Shown here: positions 8,010-17,137 of the stretch, piece after piece | How the letters are laid out: each line of letters starts with the position of its first letter | Position numbering within the stretch: the stretch's first letter is position 1 | From: Treponema sp. | GTDB lineage: Bacteria > Spirochaetota > Spirochaetia > Treponematales > Treponemataceae | Assembly: GCA_014803985.1 (NCBI GenBank) | Contig: JAAVAO010000046.1 | Location: 1-39,724, forward strand | Direction of reading: 5' to 3' | Length of the DNA: 39,724 nt | Translations under genes and position numbers: made by a program | Notes under the pieces: generated by a model | Database searches by the model: none | What the model saw: only the letters and a program-made list of their open reading frames with translations | Told to the model about the DNA's origin: nothing

Positions 8010-10085
8010 ATGCGAACTTCTTTATTTATTTTTATTGTTTTACCATCGCTTTTTGGCATTTTCTTTTGTGGGTGCGCTCCGTCAAACAGGGATTTTCGGC
8101 AGAGAAATTTTGGATATGACACAAACTATTTTTTGGGATTGCAAAATATGCGCGAAGGCAGGACAAAAGAGGCTGTCCGTCATTTTGAGATTTGTGTAAA
8201 AAAAGGCTCTGAATATTGTTCACGAAAGAGCGATGAGGAACTTGCAAAAATTGGAAATGTGCGAGAAAGAGCGGAAAAGTCTGTTGCACTTTACGAAAAA
8301 TACACTGACGAGGAGTCGTTGACGCAGGCACTTCACGCGTTAAAGGATGGCGTTGAAACAAATAAAATTATTGCAATAACAAATGGAATTGATTTAAAAA
8401 CGTGTTCAAATTATATTGCAGCAACAAGACTTGATGCACTTGAAGAGAAGGGCGACAGTCGGTATATCGCTTCTCGGGATGAATGGTTTTTGATGCGTCC
8501 GTTTTCTCGGGAACACTACAGTTACTTTCGTCGTGAAAAAAATAATGACAATCCTCTTATTGCATTTCGGGAGATGGTTTATAGACGGGATTACCGCGCC
8601 GCTTATGCAAAATATGTTGAGTGTGGCGAAAATTTTTTGTTGGAGGAGCAACTTCTTTCGGATTTAGGAAAAACATTTTTGTATTCTGGACAGGACTGCT
8701 ATTCGTTGGCGCGTATCTTTGATGGTTTTTCTGCCCGTCTGGAAGGTCGACTTGAGAGATTCTATGCGTATTTTTATGCCGCGCGTCTTTACGAAAAGGC
8801 GGGAAATTATTTTTCGCTCGCTTCAAATCGGTATCGCTCTGCTATGGATAGTGCGTTGTCGTTTGCTGATGATAAAAAATATGACAATGCGCTTTGGTAT
8901 CTTTTACATTTGCAGTTAAAGAAATCAACGCAAAGTGGAATAGATGCGATTACATCGTATATAGGAACGATAAAGAATCCTGAATATTTTGATGATCTTT
9001 TTGCAACGCTTGCCCCTATTTTATTAAATGAACATAGATGGAATGAATTGTATGCCGTTTACAAGGCGATTGAGAATTGCGCAAGCGATGAAACGGTTTC
9101 GCAATACGCATATATTTCGGGGAGACTGTTTCAAGAGGGGCTTTTGCCTTCTGCCCCAGGCATAAACAAGGGGAGTGAGGCTGAAAGTGCTTTTACCCGG
9201 GCTCTTTCCAGTGGCACTGAAATCTACTATAGGGCTATGGCTTTGTTTCAATTGGGGCTTGGCGGAGAGCAGGAAGAGGAAGTTATGTGCAATTGTCCTG
9301 TTGATGTGGATGCAGATTCAAACAAAGATGCAGAGCGATTGCTTGAAGGGTATGCGGCATTTGGCTTCCCTGAGAAAATTTATCCTGAATTTATACATTT
9401 TAATTCAAAAGGCGTTTTTATTGGAACTGATTCGGCTGTTAGACTGTCAAATTTTTTGCGGGATTGCGGAGAAAATAAAAATGAATATTACCCGCAAGCG
9501 TTGCGCATTATGTCACGGGTTGTTTTGCATGCAAATAGAGGGCTTTCAAAAGAGGACTTTAAACTGTTTTTCCCAAAAAATTACCGTTCGATTGTGGAAA
9601 GATATTGCGAGGAATACACGCTTCCCCAAGAGAATATGTATGCTTTAATTAGAAGTGAAAGTTTTTTTGACAGCAAGGTGTATAGTAGTGCTGGGGCTAT
9701 TGGGCTTACGCAGTTAATGAAAGAAACTGCGGGTGATGTGGCAAAAAAACTCAAAGTGCCAGAATTTGATTTGCTCGATGCCGAAACGAATGTTCAATTT
9801 GGCTCGTATTATCTTGCGGAATTGAACCGTCGTCTTGATGGGGAATGGCTTCCCACTTTTTTTGCATATAATGCGGGTATTTCTCGTGTTCGGAGATGGA
9901 TAAAGGACTCAAAAATTACGTTTCCCATAAAGGGGGCTGTGCCGTATGACATTTTGCTGGAAATTATTCCGTATGAGGAAACTCGTGGCTATGGACGAAA
10001 ACTCGTTGGTGCTGCTGCAATGTATTCATGGCTGTATGACAACGAAAGCATTTTTGATGCGGTGAAACGGCTGATGGGAAAGTAG
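8010..10085 (+). CDS. Soluble lytic transglycosylase-like lipoprotein (Slt family)
   Basis: A 691-residue protein starting at the ATG at 8010. A hydrophobic signal ending in FFCGC suggests a lipoprotein. The middle is alpha-helical superhelix-type sequence, as in Slt70. The C-terminal transglycosylase domain has the catalytic glutamate E550 in ALIRSES, then GAIGLTQLM and AYNAG, the three conserved SLT motifs. The enzyme cleaves the MurNAc-GlcNAc glycan backbone non-hydrolytically, giving anhydro-muropeptides. It lies next to a LysM protein and two genes from a NagZ-like glycosidase, so a peptidoglycan remodelling and recycling theme is plausible. It converges with the GH32 gene, leaving 25 bases between the stop codons. 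Confidence 0.9.
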   Translation: MRTSLFIFIVLPSLFGIFFCGCAPSNRDFRQRNFGYDTNYFLGLQNMREGRTKEAVRHFEICVKKGSEYCSRKSDEELAKIGNVRERAEKSVALYEKYTDEESLTQALHALKDGVETNKIIAITNGIDLKTCSNYIAATRLDALEEKGDSRYIASRDEWFLMRPFSREHYSYFRREKNNDNPLIAFREMVYRRDYRAAYAKYVECGENFLLEEQLLSDLGKTFLYSGQDCYSLARIFDGFSARLEGRLERFYAYFYAARLYEKAGNYFSLASNRYRSAMDSALSFADDKKYDNALWYLLHLQLKKSTQSGIDAITSYIGTIKNPEYFDDLFATLAPILLNEHRWNELYAVYKAIENCASDETVSQYAYISGRLFQEGLLPSAPGINKGSEAESAFTRALSSGTEIYYRAMALFQLGLGGEQEEEVMCNCPVDVDADSNKDAERLLEGYAAFGFPEKIYPEFIHFNSKGVFIGTDSAVRLSNFLRDCGENKNEYYPQALRIMSRVVLHANRGLSKEDFKLFFPKNYRSIVERYCEEYTLPQENMYALIRSESFFDSKVYSSAGAIGLTQLMKETAGDVAKKLKVPEFDLLDAETNVQFGSYYLAELNRRLDGEWLPTFFAYNAGISRVRRWIKDSKITFPIKGAVPYDILLEIIPYEETRGYGRKLVGAAAMYSWLYDNESIFDAVKRLMGK

Positions 10086-10110
10086 CACTTTCTATTGACT
10101 TGTTGCGTTT

Positions 10111-11418
10111 TTATTTGTTGTTTAGTCCATAAAGGTGAATAGTACTGGAGGTAAAGTTTTTTATCTCTTCGGTTAAATCGTATACTGCATTTGTCAAAAC
10201 ATACTCTCCATCGTTGACATACACTTCGATTATATTGGTATCAACATAGATTTCAACATCATTTCCATTTTTGACAGAAGGGGTGTTGTGGTGATTTTGT
10301 AGTTCCGTATGATTGTGTATAACGTTTGTTCTGTCGGTATAGACACTGTTGTTTTCCCTGCCAATTATGTATCCGCCAACAATTATTCTTTCGCCATTTT
10401 TTATGCATGCGCAAAGGAGGTATGCACCGTCTGATTCGTTTGGTGATTTTATGGTTCTTTTGAATTTTTCACGAATATATGGATGAGGGCGAAAATAAAT
10501 ATGATTGTTTTTGACTTCGCACACTCTTGGAATGCACATCATTCCGATTGTATTGTCTGCCATAACATCAGGCATTCTCAACCATGCAATAACAATTGTA
10601 TTTTTGTTTTTGTCGGTCGTGACTTGAGGTGCATATAAGTCAAGTCCATAGTCAACATATTGAAAATTGCTTCCTATTTCTAAACTGCATTTTTCTTCAT
10701 CGAACTGACTTACCATACACAGAGCCTGGCTGCCGTTTTTGGTGCGTTCGGGGGAAAAAATAAGCACGCCCGTTCCGTCTACTTCAAAATAATTTGGGCA
10801 CTCCCAATTGTCGCCGTAATCAACAGTAGAATCCTTGCACTCTGCAAAATTCATATATTCCCACTTAAATAAATCTTTGCTTCTGTAAAAAAGCAGACGG
10901 CCTTTTTTGTTTACATTTGTTCCGAGGACAATGTAGAAGTAGCCGTTTTTCCCCTGCCATACCTTTGGATCGCGAGTATCACTCATGCTACCGATTGCAG
11001 GGTCTTTTATTGCAGGGATAATTGTTTTTTTGCCAGTAAAATTGTTAAAGGTAAAGCCATCGTTGGACGTGATCATAAGTTGGGTAGGAATGAGCGTATT
11101 CAAACTGACATTGATATTTTCTGGGTTGGGCTTGTCGTATTTTACACCCGTATAGAAAATAATGAGTTTTCCGTCTTTTTCAATTGCACTTCCCGAAAAA
11201 CAGCCGTCTGCATCACTTTCCTTTGTTGGAAAAAGCGCGATTTCTAAATGTTTCCAATTTGTCAAGTCATCACTGACGGCGTGTCCCCAATGCATGCGTC
11301 CCCATTGCGGGGCATAAGGAAAATATTGATAGAAAAGATGATACTTTCCATTGTAATAAATGAAGCCGTTCGGGTCGTTTATCCAGCCATGCGGAGATTT
11401 AAGGTGAATAGTATCCAT
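10111..11418 (-). CDS. Glycoside hydrolase family 32 beta-fructosidase (sucrase/levanase type)
   Basis: A 435-residue protein without a signal peptide, so probably cytoplasmic. The three GH32 catalytic blocks are present: WINDPNG with nucleophile D15, RDP with D150, and the acid/base E206 in the WECPNY motif. FSGSA at 74-78 is also conserved. The C-terminal beta-sandwich is short but recognisable (VEIYVDTNIIEVYVNDGE). It hydrolyses terminal beta-fructosidic bonds in sucrose or fructans. The ribosome binding site AGGAG lies eight bases before the ATG. No phosphotransferase or fructan transporter is adjacent, so the exact substrate is not resolved. Confidence 0.92.
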   Translation of the reverse strand: MDTIHLKSPHGWINDPNGFIYYNGKYHLFYQYFPYAPQWGRMHWGHAVSDDLTNWKHLEIALFPTKESDADGCFSGSAIEKDGKLIIFYTGVKYDKPNPENINVSLNTLIPTQLMITSNDGFTFNNFTGKKTIIPAIKDPAIGSMSDTRDPKVWQGKNGYFYIVLGTNVNKKGRLLFYRSKDLFKWEYMNFAECKDSTVDYGDNWECPNYFEVDGTGVLIFSPERTKNGSQALCMVSQFDEEKCSLEIGSNFQYVDYGLDLYAPQVTTDKNKNTIVIAWLRMPDVMADNTIGMMCIPRVCEVKNNHIYFRPHPYIREKFKRTIKSPNESDGAYLLCACIKNGERIIVGGYIIGRENNSVYTDRTNVIHNHTELQNHHNTPSVKNGNDVEIYVDTNIIEVYVNDGEYVLTNAVYDLTEEIKNFTSSTIHLYGLNNK

Positions 11419-11454
11419 ATTTTATGCTCCTAAATTAAAAAAGGTATATATGCA

Positions 11455-12042
11455 TTACAAAAAGAGGACTCCAAAAAGTGCGCCAATTACAATCAAAATG
11501 ACGGGGTGGAGATTTAGTTTTATCGTAGGAATGAGAAGTATTAGATAAAAGATGAGGTTTTTCCAGTCAAATAGATTTTTCCATGTATCTGCATATTTTA
11601 GTGCGGAAACAGTTTCGGGAAGATGCATAATGGAGAGTGTGAAAATGTTGAGGGTTGCCACTGTTATCAACCCTGAAGAGGCAGGGCGCAGGGCAACAAA
11701 AACATTTTTTACGATTGGAGTTTCTGCAAATGAAGAGAGAAATCGTGCGATAATCAAAATGCATACAATTGAAGGAAGTGCTTCCCCTATCGTTGTGATA
11801 ATCGCTCCTGGAACTCCATAAAGCGTGTAGCCAAGATATGTTGCCATATTTATCCCTATAGGACCTGGAGTGCTTTCAGAAATGGCAATCATATTGTAGA
11901 AGGCTTCTGCGCTGACTAGTCCGCGCTCTACAATCATCTGTTGCATAAGGGTGATGGCAACTAGTCCGCCACCGATTGTAAAGAGTCCCACATAAAAGAA
12001 GATGAAAAATAATTCAAAAAGAGACACGCTTGGCATTGTCAT
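11455..12042 (-). CDS. Chromate transporter family half-subunit (second of pair)
   Basis: A 195-residue CHR-domain protein (PF02417) with about five to six membrane spans. The N-terminal FYVGLFTIGGG motif and the STPGPIGIN motif are diagnostic. Its start overlaps the end of the preceding chromate-family gene by four bases (ATGA), so the two are translationally coupled. Short CHR proteins normally occur as such pairs, forming together the equivalent of one long ChrA antiporter that exports chromate or a related anion. In anaerobic gut bacteria the physiological substrate is often unclear. Confidence 0.88.
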   Translation of the reverse strand: MTMPSVSLFELFFIFFYVGLFTIGGGLVAITLMQQMIVERGLVSAEAFYNMIAISESTPGPIGINMATYLGYTLYGVPGAIITTIGEALPSIVCILIIARFLSSFAETPIVKNVFVALRPASSGLITVATLNIFTLSIMHLPETVSALKYADTWKNLFDWKNLIFYLILLIPTIKLNLHPVILIVIGALFGVLFL

Positions 12043-12719
12043 TCCCTCTCTTCAGAAGATTGTGAGGAGGATGCAGAAGGCGTCTTTTCGGTGGAAGGCT
12101 TAATATTGAGAACGGCATCGCTTTGCGACTTTTCGCTTTTTTGAGAGGCAGATGACCGGTTTCTTTTTTCTTGAAAGACATTTATAAAATGCACAAGAAT
12201 TCCAAGCGCAATTGATCCAAGTATAATCGTGAAAGAAGGAATTTTTAAAAAATATATCAGCGAAAAGGAAATAAGAAAAACCGCAAGGGTAAAAAGATTT
12301 TTTATCGTTTTTTTGCAAAAATCAAATGTTATTTTTGTTAAAAGAGACGTTACTGCCACATTGATTCCTGCAAGTGCCTTTTGAACCCATGGAAAGTCTG
12401 AAATTGAAGTGATAAACTTTGCAAGAACAATTATAATTATGAGAGATGGCGAAATGATTCCTAGTGTGCCAACAAGTCCTCCAAGAACGCCAAATTGTTT
12501 GTATCCGATAAACGTTGAAACATTTACCGCCACAATTCCTGGTGTTGTTTGTCCGATTGCATAGTAGTTGATCAAGTCGTCTTCAGTTATCCAATGTCGC
12601 TTGTCTATCAATTCTCTTTGCATCATCGGCATCATGCTTAGTCCGCCGCCAAATGTCAGTACGCCGATTTTGCAAAATGTAAAGTAAAGCGTCAAAAGAC
12701 CTTTTATTTTTTCTTTCAT
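12039..12719 (-). CDS. Chromate transporter family half-subunit (first of pair)
   Basis: A 226-residue CHR-domain membrane protein: FCKIGVLTFGGGLSMMPMMQ at the N-terminus and the TTPGIVAVN motif in the first third. A hydrophilic tail of about 45 residues rich in Ser, Lys and Glu replaces the usual short end. It overlaps its partner gene by four bases. No Shine-Dalgarno sequence precedes the ATG; instead a TATACT -10 box (12728-12733, minus strand) ends eight bases upstream, suggesting a leaderless transcript. Only the family is secure; chromate as the natural ligand is not. Confidence 0.88.
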   Translation of the reverse strand: MKEKIKGLLTLYFTFCKIGVLTFGGGLSMMPMMQRELIDKRHWITEDDLINYYAIGQTTPGIVAVNVSTFIGYKQFGVLGGLVGTLGIISPSLIIIIVLAKFITSISDFPWVQKALAGINVAVTSLLTKITFDFCKKTIKNLFTLAVFLISFSLIYFLKIPSFTIILGSIALGILVHFINVFQEKRNRSSASQKSEKSQSDAVLNIKPSTEKTPSASSSQSSEERE

Positions 12720-12823
12720 AGAGGAATAGTATACCTTTTCTTTGAAATGAGCAAGGACAATATGTATCGCGGTTGTTTGATTAAGGCAAGCGAAACTTTC
12801 AGCAACGACAGAAGATGTTATTG

Positions 12824-12980
12824 AAAGAGCAGAAGACGTGTTAATATATTTTCACAATGGGGATTGCTTTAATTGCGCTGCATTTTCAAGTGCTTGCACA
12901 TTTTCGTTTGCTCGTTGTGCGAGTAAACGAAAATGTATGTGAAGGACAAAATCCCATAATGGAAACGTCTTCTGCCTTTA
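12824..12980. repeat. Long imperfect inverted repeat with a nested hairpin
   Basis: GCAGAAGACGT (12829-12839) is the exact reverse complement of ACGTCTTCTGC (12965-12975). Further in, ATGGGGATT (12857-12865) pairs with AATCCCAT (12950-12957), and a strong inner hairpin lies at 12898-12936 (ATTTTCGTTT against AAACGAAAAT with a further CTCG/CGAG stem). The element fills most of the 270-base gap between the serine hydrolase stop and the chromate gene start. It may be a structured 3' UTR or a small MITE-like repeat. No coding sequence is seen in it. Confidence 0.5.
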
Positions 12981-12989
12981 AAGACTAAG

Positions 12990-14354
12990 TTACTTTTTCA
13001 AGAAATAGTCTGCAACTGCCTCATAAGCGGGAATTGAAAGAGGATCTATGTATTTGTTTGATGCCAGAGGAGTTGAAGCGAAGCGCACAATAACCATTTC
13101 GGCGAGCGGGTCAATATATATTGCTTGTCCGTGAACACCGCGCGCCATATATGCTCCGTGTGAATTATTTGTGCGCCACCACATATCTCGATAACTCCAG
13201 CCACGCAATTTCGGGTATTCACCGCCCTTTTCAAAGGCGGTTTGAGCTTGTGTTACCGCTTCCGAACCACCACCAAACGCAATGTCATTTGCCGCCGCCG
13301 CAGGAATAATCTGTTTGCCCTTTAGTTTTCCACCACATCTCATCATTTCGCCAAACGCCGCCATATCGCGAAGATTTAGGCTCAAACCGCCTCCTGCCAT
13401 TGCGATTCCTGACGGATCAGTATTGTAATATGCATCAAATTTCGCGCCTAATGGTTGCCAAATCAACTCTGAAACAAGTTCTGCAATTCCTTTGCCAGTT
13501 GCCCGTGAAATTATCCATCCTAAAAGCTCCGTGTTGACCGTTTTATAACCAAAAATTTCACCGTGTTCTTGCCCGTCGATTTTCTTGAGTGTTGGCAAAT
13601 ATTCATAATAATTTTTTGGACCTGAATAATTAGAAGGACGGAAAACATTTCCCGAAAGGGAATACGCCCACACATCGGCATTTGGATTGTTGTAGTCTTC
13701 GCTATAGGAAATTGCAGTTTGCATATCCATAACTTGACGAACCGTTGCACCTTCATAACCAGACCCTTTCATTTCAGGAATATAATCAGTCACTAATTTT
13801 TCAGGGGAGAGAATGCCTTGAGATGTTAAAATTGCTCCAATAGTTCCAGTAAAAGATTTGCTCACAGACATTGCCGCATGAAGTCCATTAACGGTAAGAC
13901 CGCCAAAATATTTTTCGTAGACAATCTTTCCCTTGTGAACAATGATGATGCCATCGGTATAATTTTTGTCAAGAGATTCATTGAATGTAATTTCATCTTC
14001 AGAGTCCCACGGTGTAAATGATATGTTATCAATACCTGAATCAAGTTTTGTCTTGAATTCAAAAGGCTTTTTATTTGATGCAGGAACTGGTTTTGTGGGT
14101 TGAAATTCTCGCATGTGGTTTACGCTGTAGCGCAAGGCGGGAAATACAAAAAATGACCCGTCAACTGCGGAAATCGTTTTTGAAGCGTCAGGCGGGAAGC
14201 CTTGCATCCATCCCATAGTGTTTGGATCTGTTAATGCCGCATCTCCATTTGCTGAAAATTTCGCATAGTCGTCTTGTAGATTCTGCATTTTTTCACATCC
14301 TGTTAATGCAAGCGCAAACATGCTTGCCATGCCTAGTAGAATATATTTTACCAT
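12990..14354 (-). CDS. Beta-lactamase-fold serine hydrolase lipoprotein
   Basis: A 454-residue protein when started at the ATG at 14354, which has AGGAGG six bases upstream; an in-frame ATG 36 bases earlier lacks this. The signal peptide ends in LTGC (Cys20), a lipoprotein. The class C beta-lactamase/esterase motif SVSK (S163 to K166) is present, followed by MQTAISYSEDY, and a HGQ segment near the C-terminus. This is the PF00144 family that includes NylB-type amide hydrolases, esterases and DD-peptidases. The cognate substrate cannot be read from sequence. It lies downstream of the maltodextrin permease genes but 151 bases away, so cotranscription is uncertain. Confidence 0.85.
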   Translation of the reverse strand: MVKYILLGMASMFALALTGCEKMQNLQDDYAKFSANGDAALTDPNTMGWMQGFPPDASKTISAVDGSFFVFPALRYSVNHMREFQPTKPVPASNKKPFEFKTKLDSGIDNISFTPWDSEDEITFNESLDKNYTDGIIIVHKGKIVYEKYFGGLTVNGLHAAMSVSKSFTGTIGAILTSQGILSPEKLVTDYIPEMKGSGYEGATVRQVMDMQTAISYSEDYNNPNADVWAYSLSGNVFRPSNYSGPKNYYEYLPTLKKIDGQEHGEIFGYKTVNTELLGWIISRATGKGIAELVSELIWQPLGAKFDAYYNTDPSGIAMAGGGLSLNLRDMAAFGEMMRCGGKLKGKQIIPAAAANDIAFGGGSEAVTQAQTAFEKGGEYPKLRGWSYRDMWWRTNNSHGAYMARGVHGQAIYIDPLAEMVIVRFASTPLASNKYIDPLSIPAYEAVADYFLKK

Positions 14355-14505
14355 TGTTATCCTCCTGTAAAAAGCAAATACCATTTTCATCTGTCTTTTG
14401 TCTTGTTTTTACATAGTATTACTATAAATATAATGTAATATATTTTTTCCCCAATGGCTAGAAGAGAGAACAATATTTGTCTGTAGAGTTTGTGCAGTCT
14501 AAAGA

Positions 14506-15444
14506 CTACCCCTTGACAGCACCTGCCGCAATTCCCTTGATAATATATCTTTGTAAACTCAAATAGAACAAAATAATCGGAATAGAAGAAATAGCAAGCG
14601 ATGCACACATAGGGGCGTAGTCTTTCATAAATTGCCCGTTAAACCTCATTTGCGCCAGTTGGATTGTTCCTTCTTTAATTACAATAAGAGGCAAAAGGAA
14701 GTCGTTCCACAGCCAAAGTGCATCAATAACTGCAATTGTTGCGATAATGGTTTTTATGAGCGGCAAAACAATAACAAAAAAGATATAAAATTTTCCTGCT
14801 CCGTCAATTGCCGCCGACTCTTCCAGTTCTTTTGGAACGCTCTTTATAAAGCCATGAAACATAAAAATTGCCGTTGGACATCCTACTCCCCAGTACATAA
14901 CGATAATTCCAGGGATATTCATAAAGTTCAAATCTTTTGCGAGAACTCCAATGGGCACCATAATAATTTGGAACGGAATTACAAGACTAAATGCAAAAAA
15001 CCCATATAAAATCCACGATATTTTTGATTCTTCTCTCGCAAGACCGTAGGCGCACATTGCTGAAGTGAGAATTATACCCGCAGTTCCAAAAAAAGTAATT
15101 AAAAGGGTGTGCAAAAAAACTTTTGGAAACTGCATTGTTGTCCATGCTTGAGCGTAATTTGCAAAGAATGGAATTGCATCGGGACGAAGTCGTTTCCAGT
15201 CCGCCAAATTCGGAAGTCCTAAGGGATTGGTAATAATTGCTCCGTTTGGTCTAAAACTGTTTATAATAACAAAAATCATTGGGTAAATAAAAAATACTGC
15301 AAAAATGAGCAGAAATGTAAATAACGCAACTTTCCTTGAGCTGGCAGATGCTCGAGGATGGAATAACCATTCTTTTGCTGTATGTATTATCCCTTTCTTA
15401 TTTGTTTGCGTCGGGCTCGTTTCTTTTTTTTGTTTTTCTTCCAT
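14506..15444 (-). CDS. Carbohydrate ABC transporter permease, MalG-like
   Basis: A 312-residue membrane protein with a basic cytoplasmic N-terminus and six predicted spans. The EAA loop EESAAIDGAGKFYIFF, which docks the ATPase, is conserved. Its ATG overlaps the stop of the MalF-like gene by one base (TAATG), so translation is coupled. With the MalF-like protein it forms the transmembrane channel for the sugar bound by the lipoprotein encoded upstream. No ATPase gene is in the window, so a shared MsmK/MalK-type ATPase encoded elsewhere is likely. Confidence 0.9.
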   Translation of the reverse strand: MEEKQKKETSPTQTNKKGIIHTAKEWLFHPRASASSRKVALFTFLLIFAVFFIYPMIFVIINSFRPNGAIITNPLGLPNLADWKRLRPDAIPFFANYAQAWTTMQFPKVFLHTLLITFFGTAGIILTSAMCAYGLAREESKISWILYGFFAFSLVIPFQIIMVPIGVLAKDLNFMNIPGIIVMYWGVGCPTAIFMFHGFIKSVPKELEESAAIDGAGKFYIFFVIVLPLIKTIIATIAVIDALWLWNDFLLPLIVIKEGTIQLAQMRFNGQFMKDYAPMCASLAISSIPIILFYLSLQRYIIKGIAAGAVKG

Positions 15445-16997
15445 TATGCCTCAACCTCCTTTCGCTTCATAATAATAAGTTGAATTCCAGTAACAAGCAC
15501 GATTGCAACAAACAAAATCATTGCTTTTGCCGTAGCCATGCCAGCCTCTCTTTGTGAATACGCCTGGAAATAAATGTCGTATACAAGTGGCACTGTACCC
15601 GTGGCATATCCAGTAGAGCCAACAAGGGCGTACATCAAGTCAAAACTTTTTAGCGCGTTTGCAATTGTCAAAAACAGTGAAATTGTAATTGAAGGCACCA
15701 TAAGCGGTAATGTGATGTTTGTCAATGTTTGCCAGCCTGTAGTGCCGTCTATTTTTGCCGCTTCAATAACTTCTGTCGGAATATTTTGCAATCCTGCAAG
15801 ATAAACAATCATATAGTAGCCCGCTCCCTGCCAAATTGCTACAAGCACCAAAAGCCATGGAGCCTTGTTTGGATCGGAAAGCCATTTTTCCACCCCTGTA
15901 ATTGCGGGAAGCAAATTGACAAAAAGCATATTCCAAATAAGAGCGACTATAATCATTGAAAGTACGTTTGGCAAAAAGAAAATCGTTCGCAAGAATTTCT
16001 GTCCTTTTATTCCCGTGTCAAGTGCGAGGGCGAGGATGAATGCAAGCACGTTGATTCCAATTACCGAGAACACTGCGAAGAAAATCGTAAAGCCCACAAC
16101 GCCCATATTCACTTGATAGACAATCCAGTTGTCAGCAAGGAGGTTCTTTACAATGCCGATACTGATAAGTTCATTTGATATATCTGTAAGTTTGTTTTGC
16201 ACATCATGTGAAAGGTTGTATTCACTCACAAAAGCATCCACTGCCGTTTGAACAGGCGAAGTGTCTTCTTCAAGGGCGTATTTTTTCATTTCACGCACAA
16301 AGGAATCCACTCTGCTTTCAGGAATTATTTTAGTTTCAATCACTTCTGGCAATTCGTAAATGGGAGTTGTTATTCTAAATTCATCAAATTCTTTTGTGCG
16401 GCGATATTTTTCAGTCTTTTCATCATAGGTGTATGCAGATTGAAATAACTCCATATTTTGTTTGGAAATAAATCTTTTATTTTGTTTTTTTCGGACCGAC
16501 TTCATAATTTCATGTTCAAATATTTGTTTGTCAATAGATGAAGGTAAGTCAGAATTTTTATTGAATTTTTCAATTCGATTTCTGCGCGGATAAAAATTTT
16601 GACCTACTTCGCCTCTAAAAATCTTTTTATAATTACCCAGTCCAACAAATTTATATTTTTCAGGTGCATATTTTGCTTTTCGCAAAATTCGTTCAGCACG
16701 ATATTTTGTTCTGCCACTAATTGCTTCCCTATAATAGGTGTTGTCACTTTCATTAAGTCGATATAAGGAAAGTAAAAAATCTTTGTCCGATTGCTTTTTT
16801 AATTTATCAAGAATCGTTAATTCAAATTCATTTTTAGTCATCATATTTGGAACTTTTTGAGTTAGTCCGTCCCAATTTGTTAATGAAATTCCAATTCCAT
16901 TGATAAATGGTACGATAAAAAACAGTATATACAAGGCGAGGCACGGCACAACAAATACTGCAAAATAACTCCATCTTTTTGATTTAGGCTCTACCAT
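15444..16997 (-). CDS. Carbohydrate ABC transporter permease, MalF-like, with a large insertion
   Basis: A 517-residue protein, much longer than the usual 290-310 residues. After the first span and SLTNWDG it carries about 250 charged residues before the next span (VNMGVVGFTIFFAV), with the family motif FVGLGNYKKIF embedded inside. The C-terminal half is a typical permease with the EAA loop EVIEAAKIDGTTGWQTL. E. coli MalF also has a large periplasmic loop, but between spans 3 and 4. The protein reads through without frameshift. It lies downstream of a hairpin terminator that separates it from the binding-protein gene. Confidence 0.88.
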   Translation of the reverse strand: MVEPKSKRWSYFAVFVVPCLALYILFFIVPFINGIGISLTNWDGLTQKVPNMMTKNEFELTILDKLKKQSDKDFLLSLYRLNESDNTYYREAISGRTKYRAERILRKAKYAPEKYKFVGLGNYKKIFRGEVGQNFYPRRNRIEKFNKNSDLPSSIDKQIFEHEIMKSVRKKQNKRFISKQNMELFQSAYTYDEKTEKYRRTKEFDEFRITTPIYELPEVIETKIIPESRVDSFVREMKKYALEEDTSPVQTAVDAFVSEYNLSHDVQNKLTDISNELISIGIVKNLLADNWIVYQVNMGVVGFTIFFAVFSVIGINVLAFILALALDTGIKGQKFLRTIFFLPNVLSMIIVALIWNMLFVNLLPAITGVEKWLSDPNKAPWLLVLVAIWQGAGYYMIVYLAGLQNIPTEVIEAAKIDGTTGWQTLTNITLPLMVPSITISLFLTIANALKSFDLMYALVGSTGYATGTVPLVYDIYFQAYSQREAGMATAKAMILFVAIVLVTGIQLIIMKRKEVEA

Positions 16998-17090
16998 TTT
17001 TTTTCTACCTTATTTACTTTTCAACAGCGATCAAAATTCGCTAACTATTTTTCAACATAAAAAATTGTATATTCAAGTACTATTAAAGAT

Positions 17091-17130
17091 AAAAAATGCC
17101 AGTGGCGAAATCACCACTGGCATTTTTTTA
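17091..17130 (-). terminator. Strong hairpin terminator between binding-protein and permease genes
   Basis: ATGCCAGTGG (17096-17105) pairs perfectly with CCACTGGCAT (17114-17123) around an 8-nt loop. A-runs and T-runs flank it on both sides, so it could work in either direction. It lies eight bases after the binding-protein stop codon and before the permease genes. Such an internal terminator commonly gives more binding protein than permease. Confidence 0.85.
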
Positions 17131-17137
17131 TTTTATT

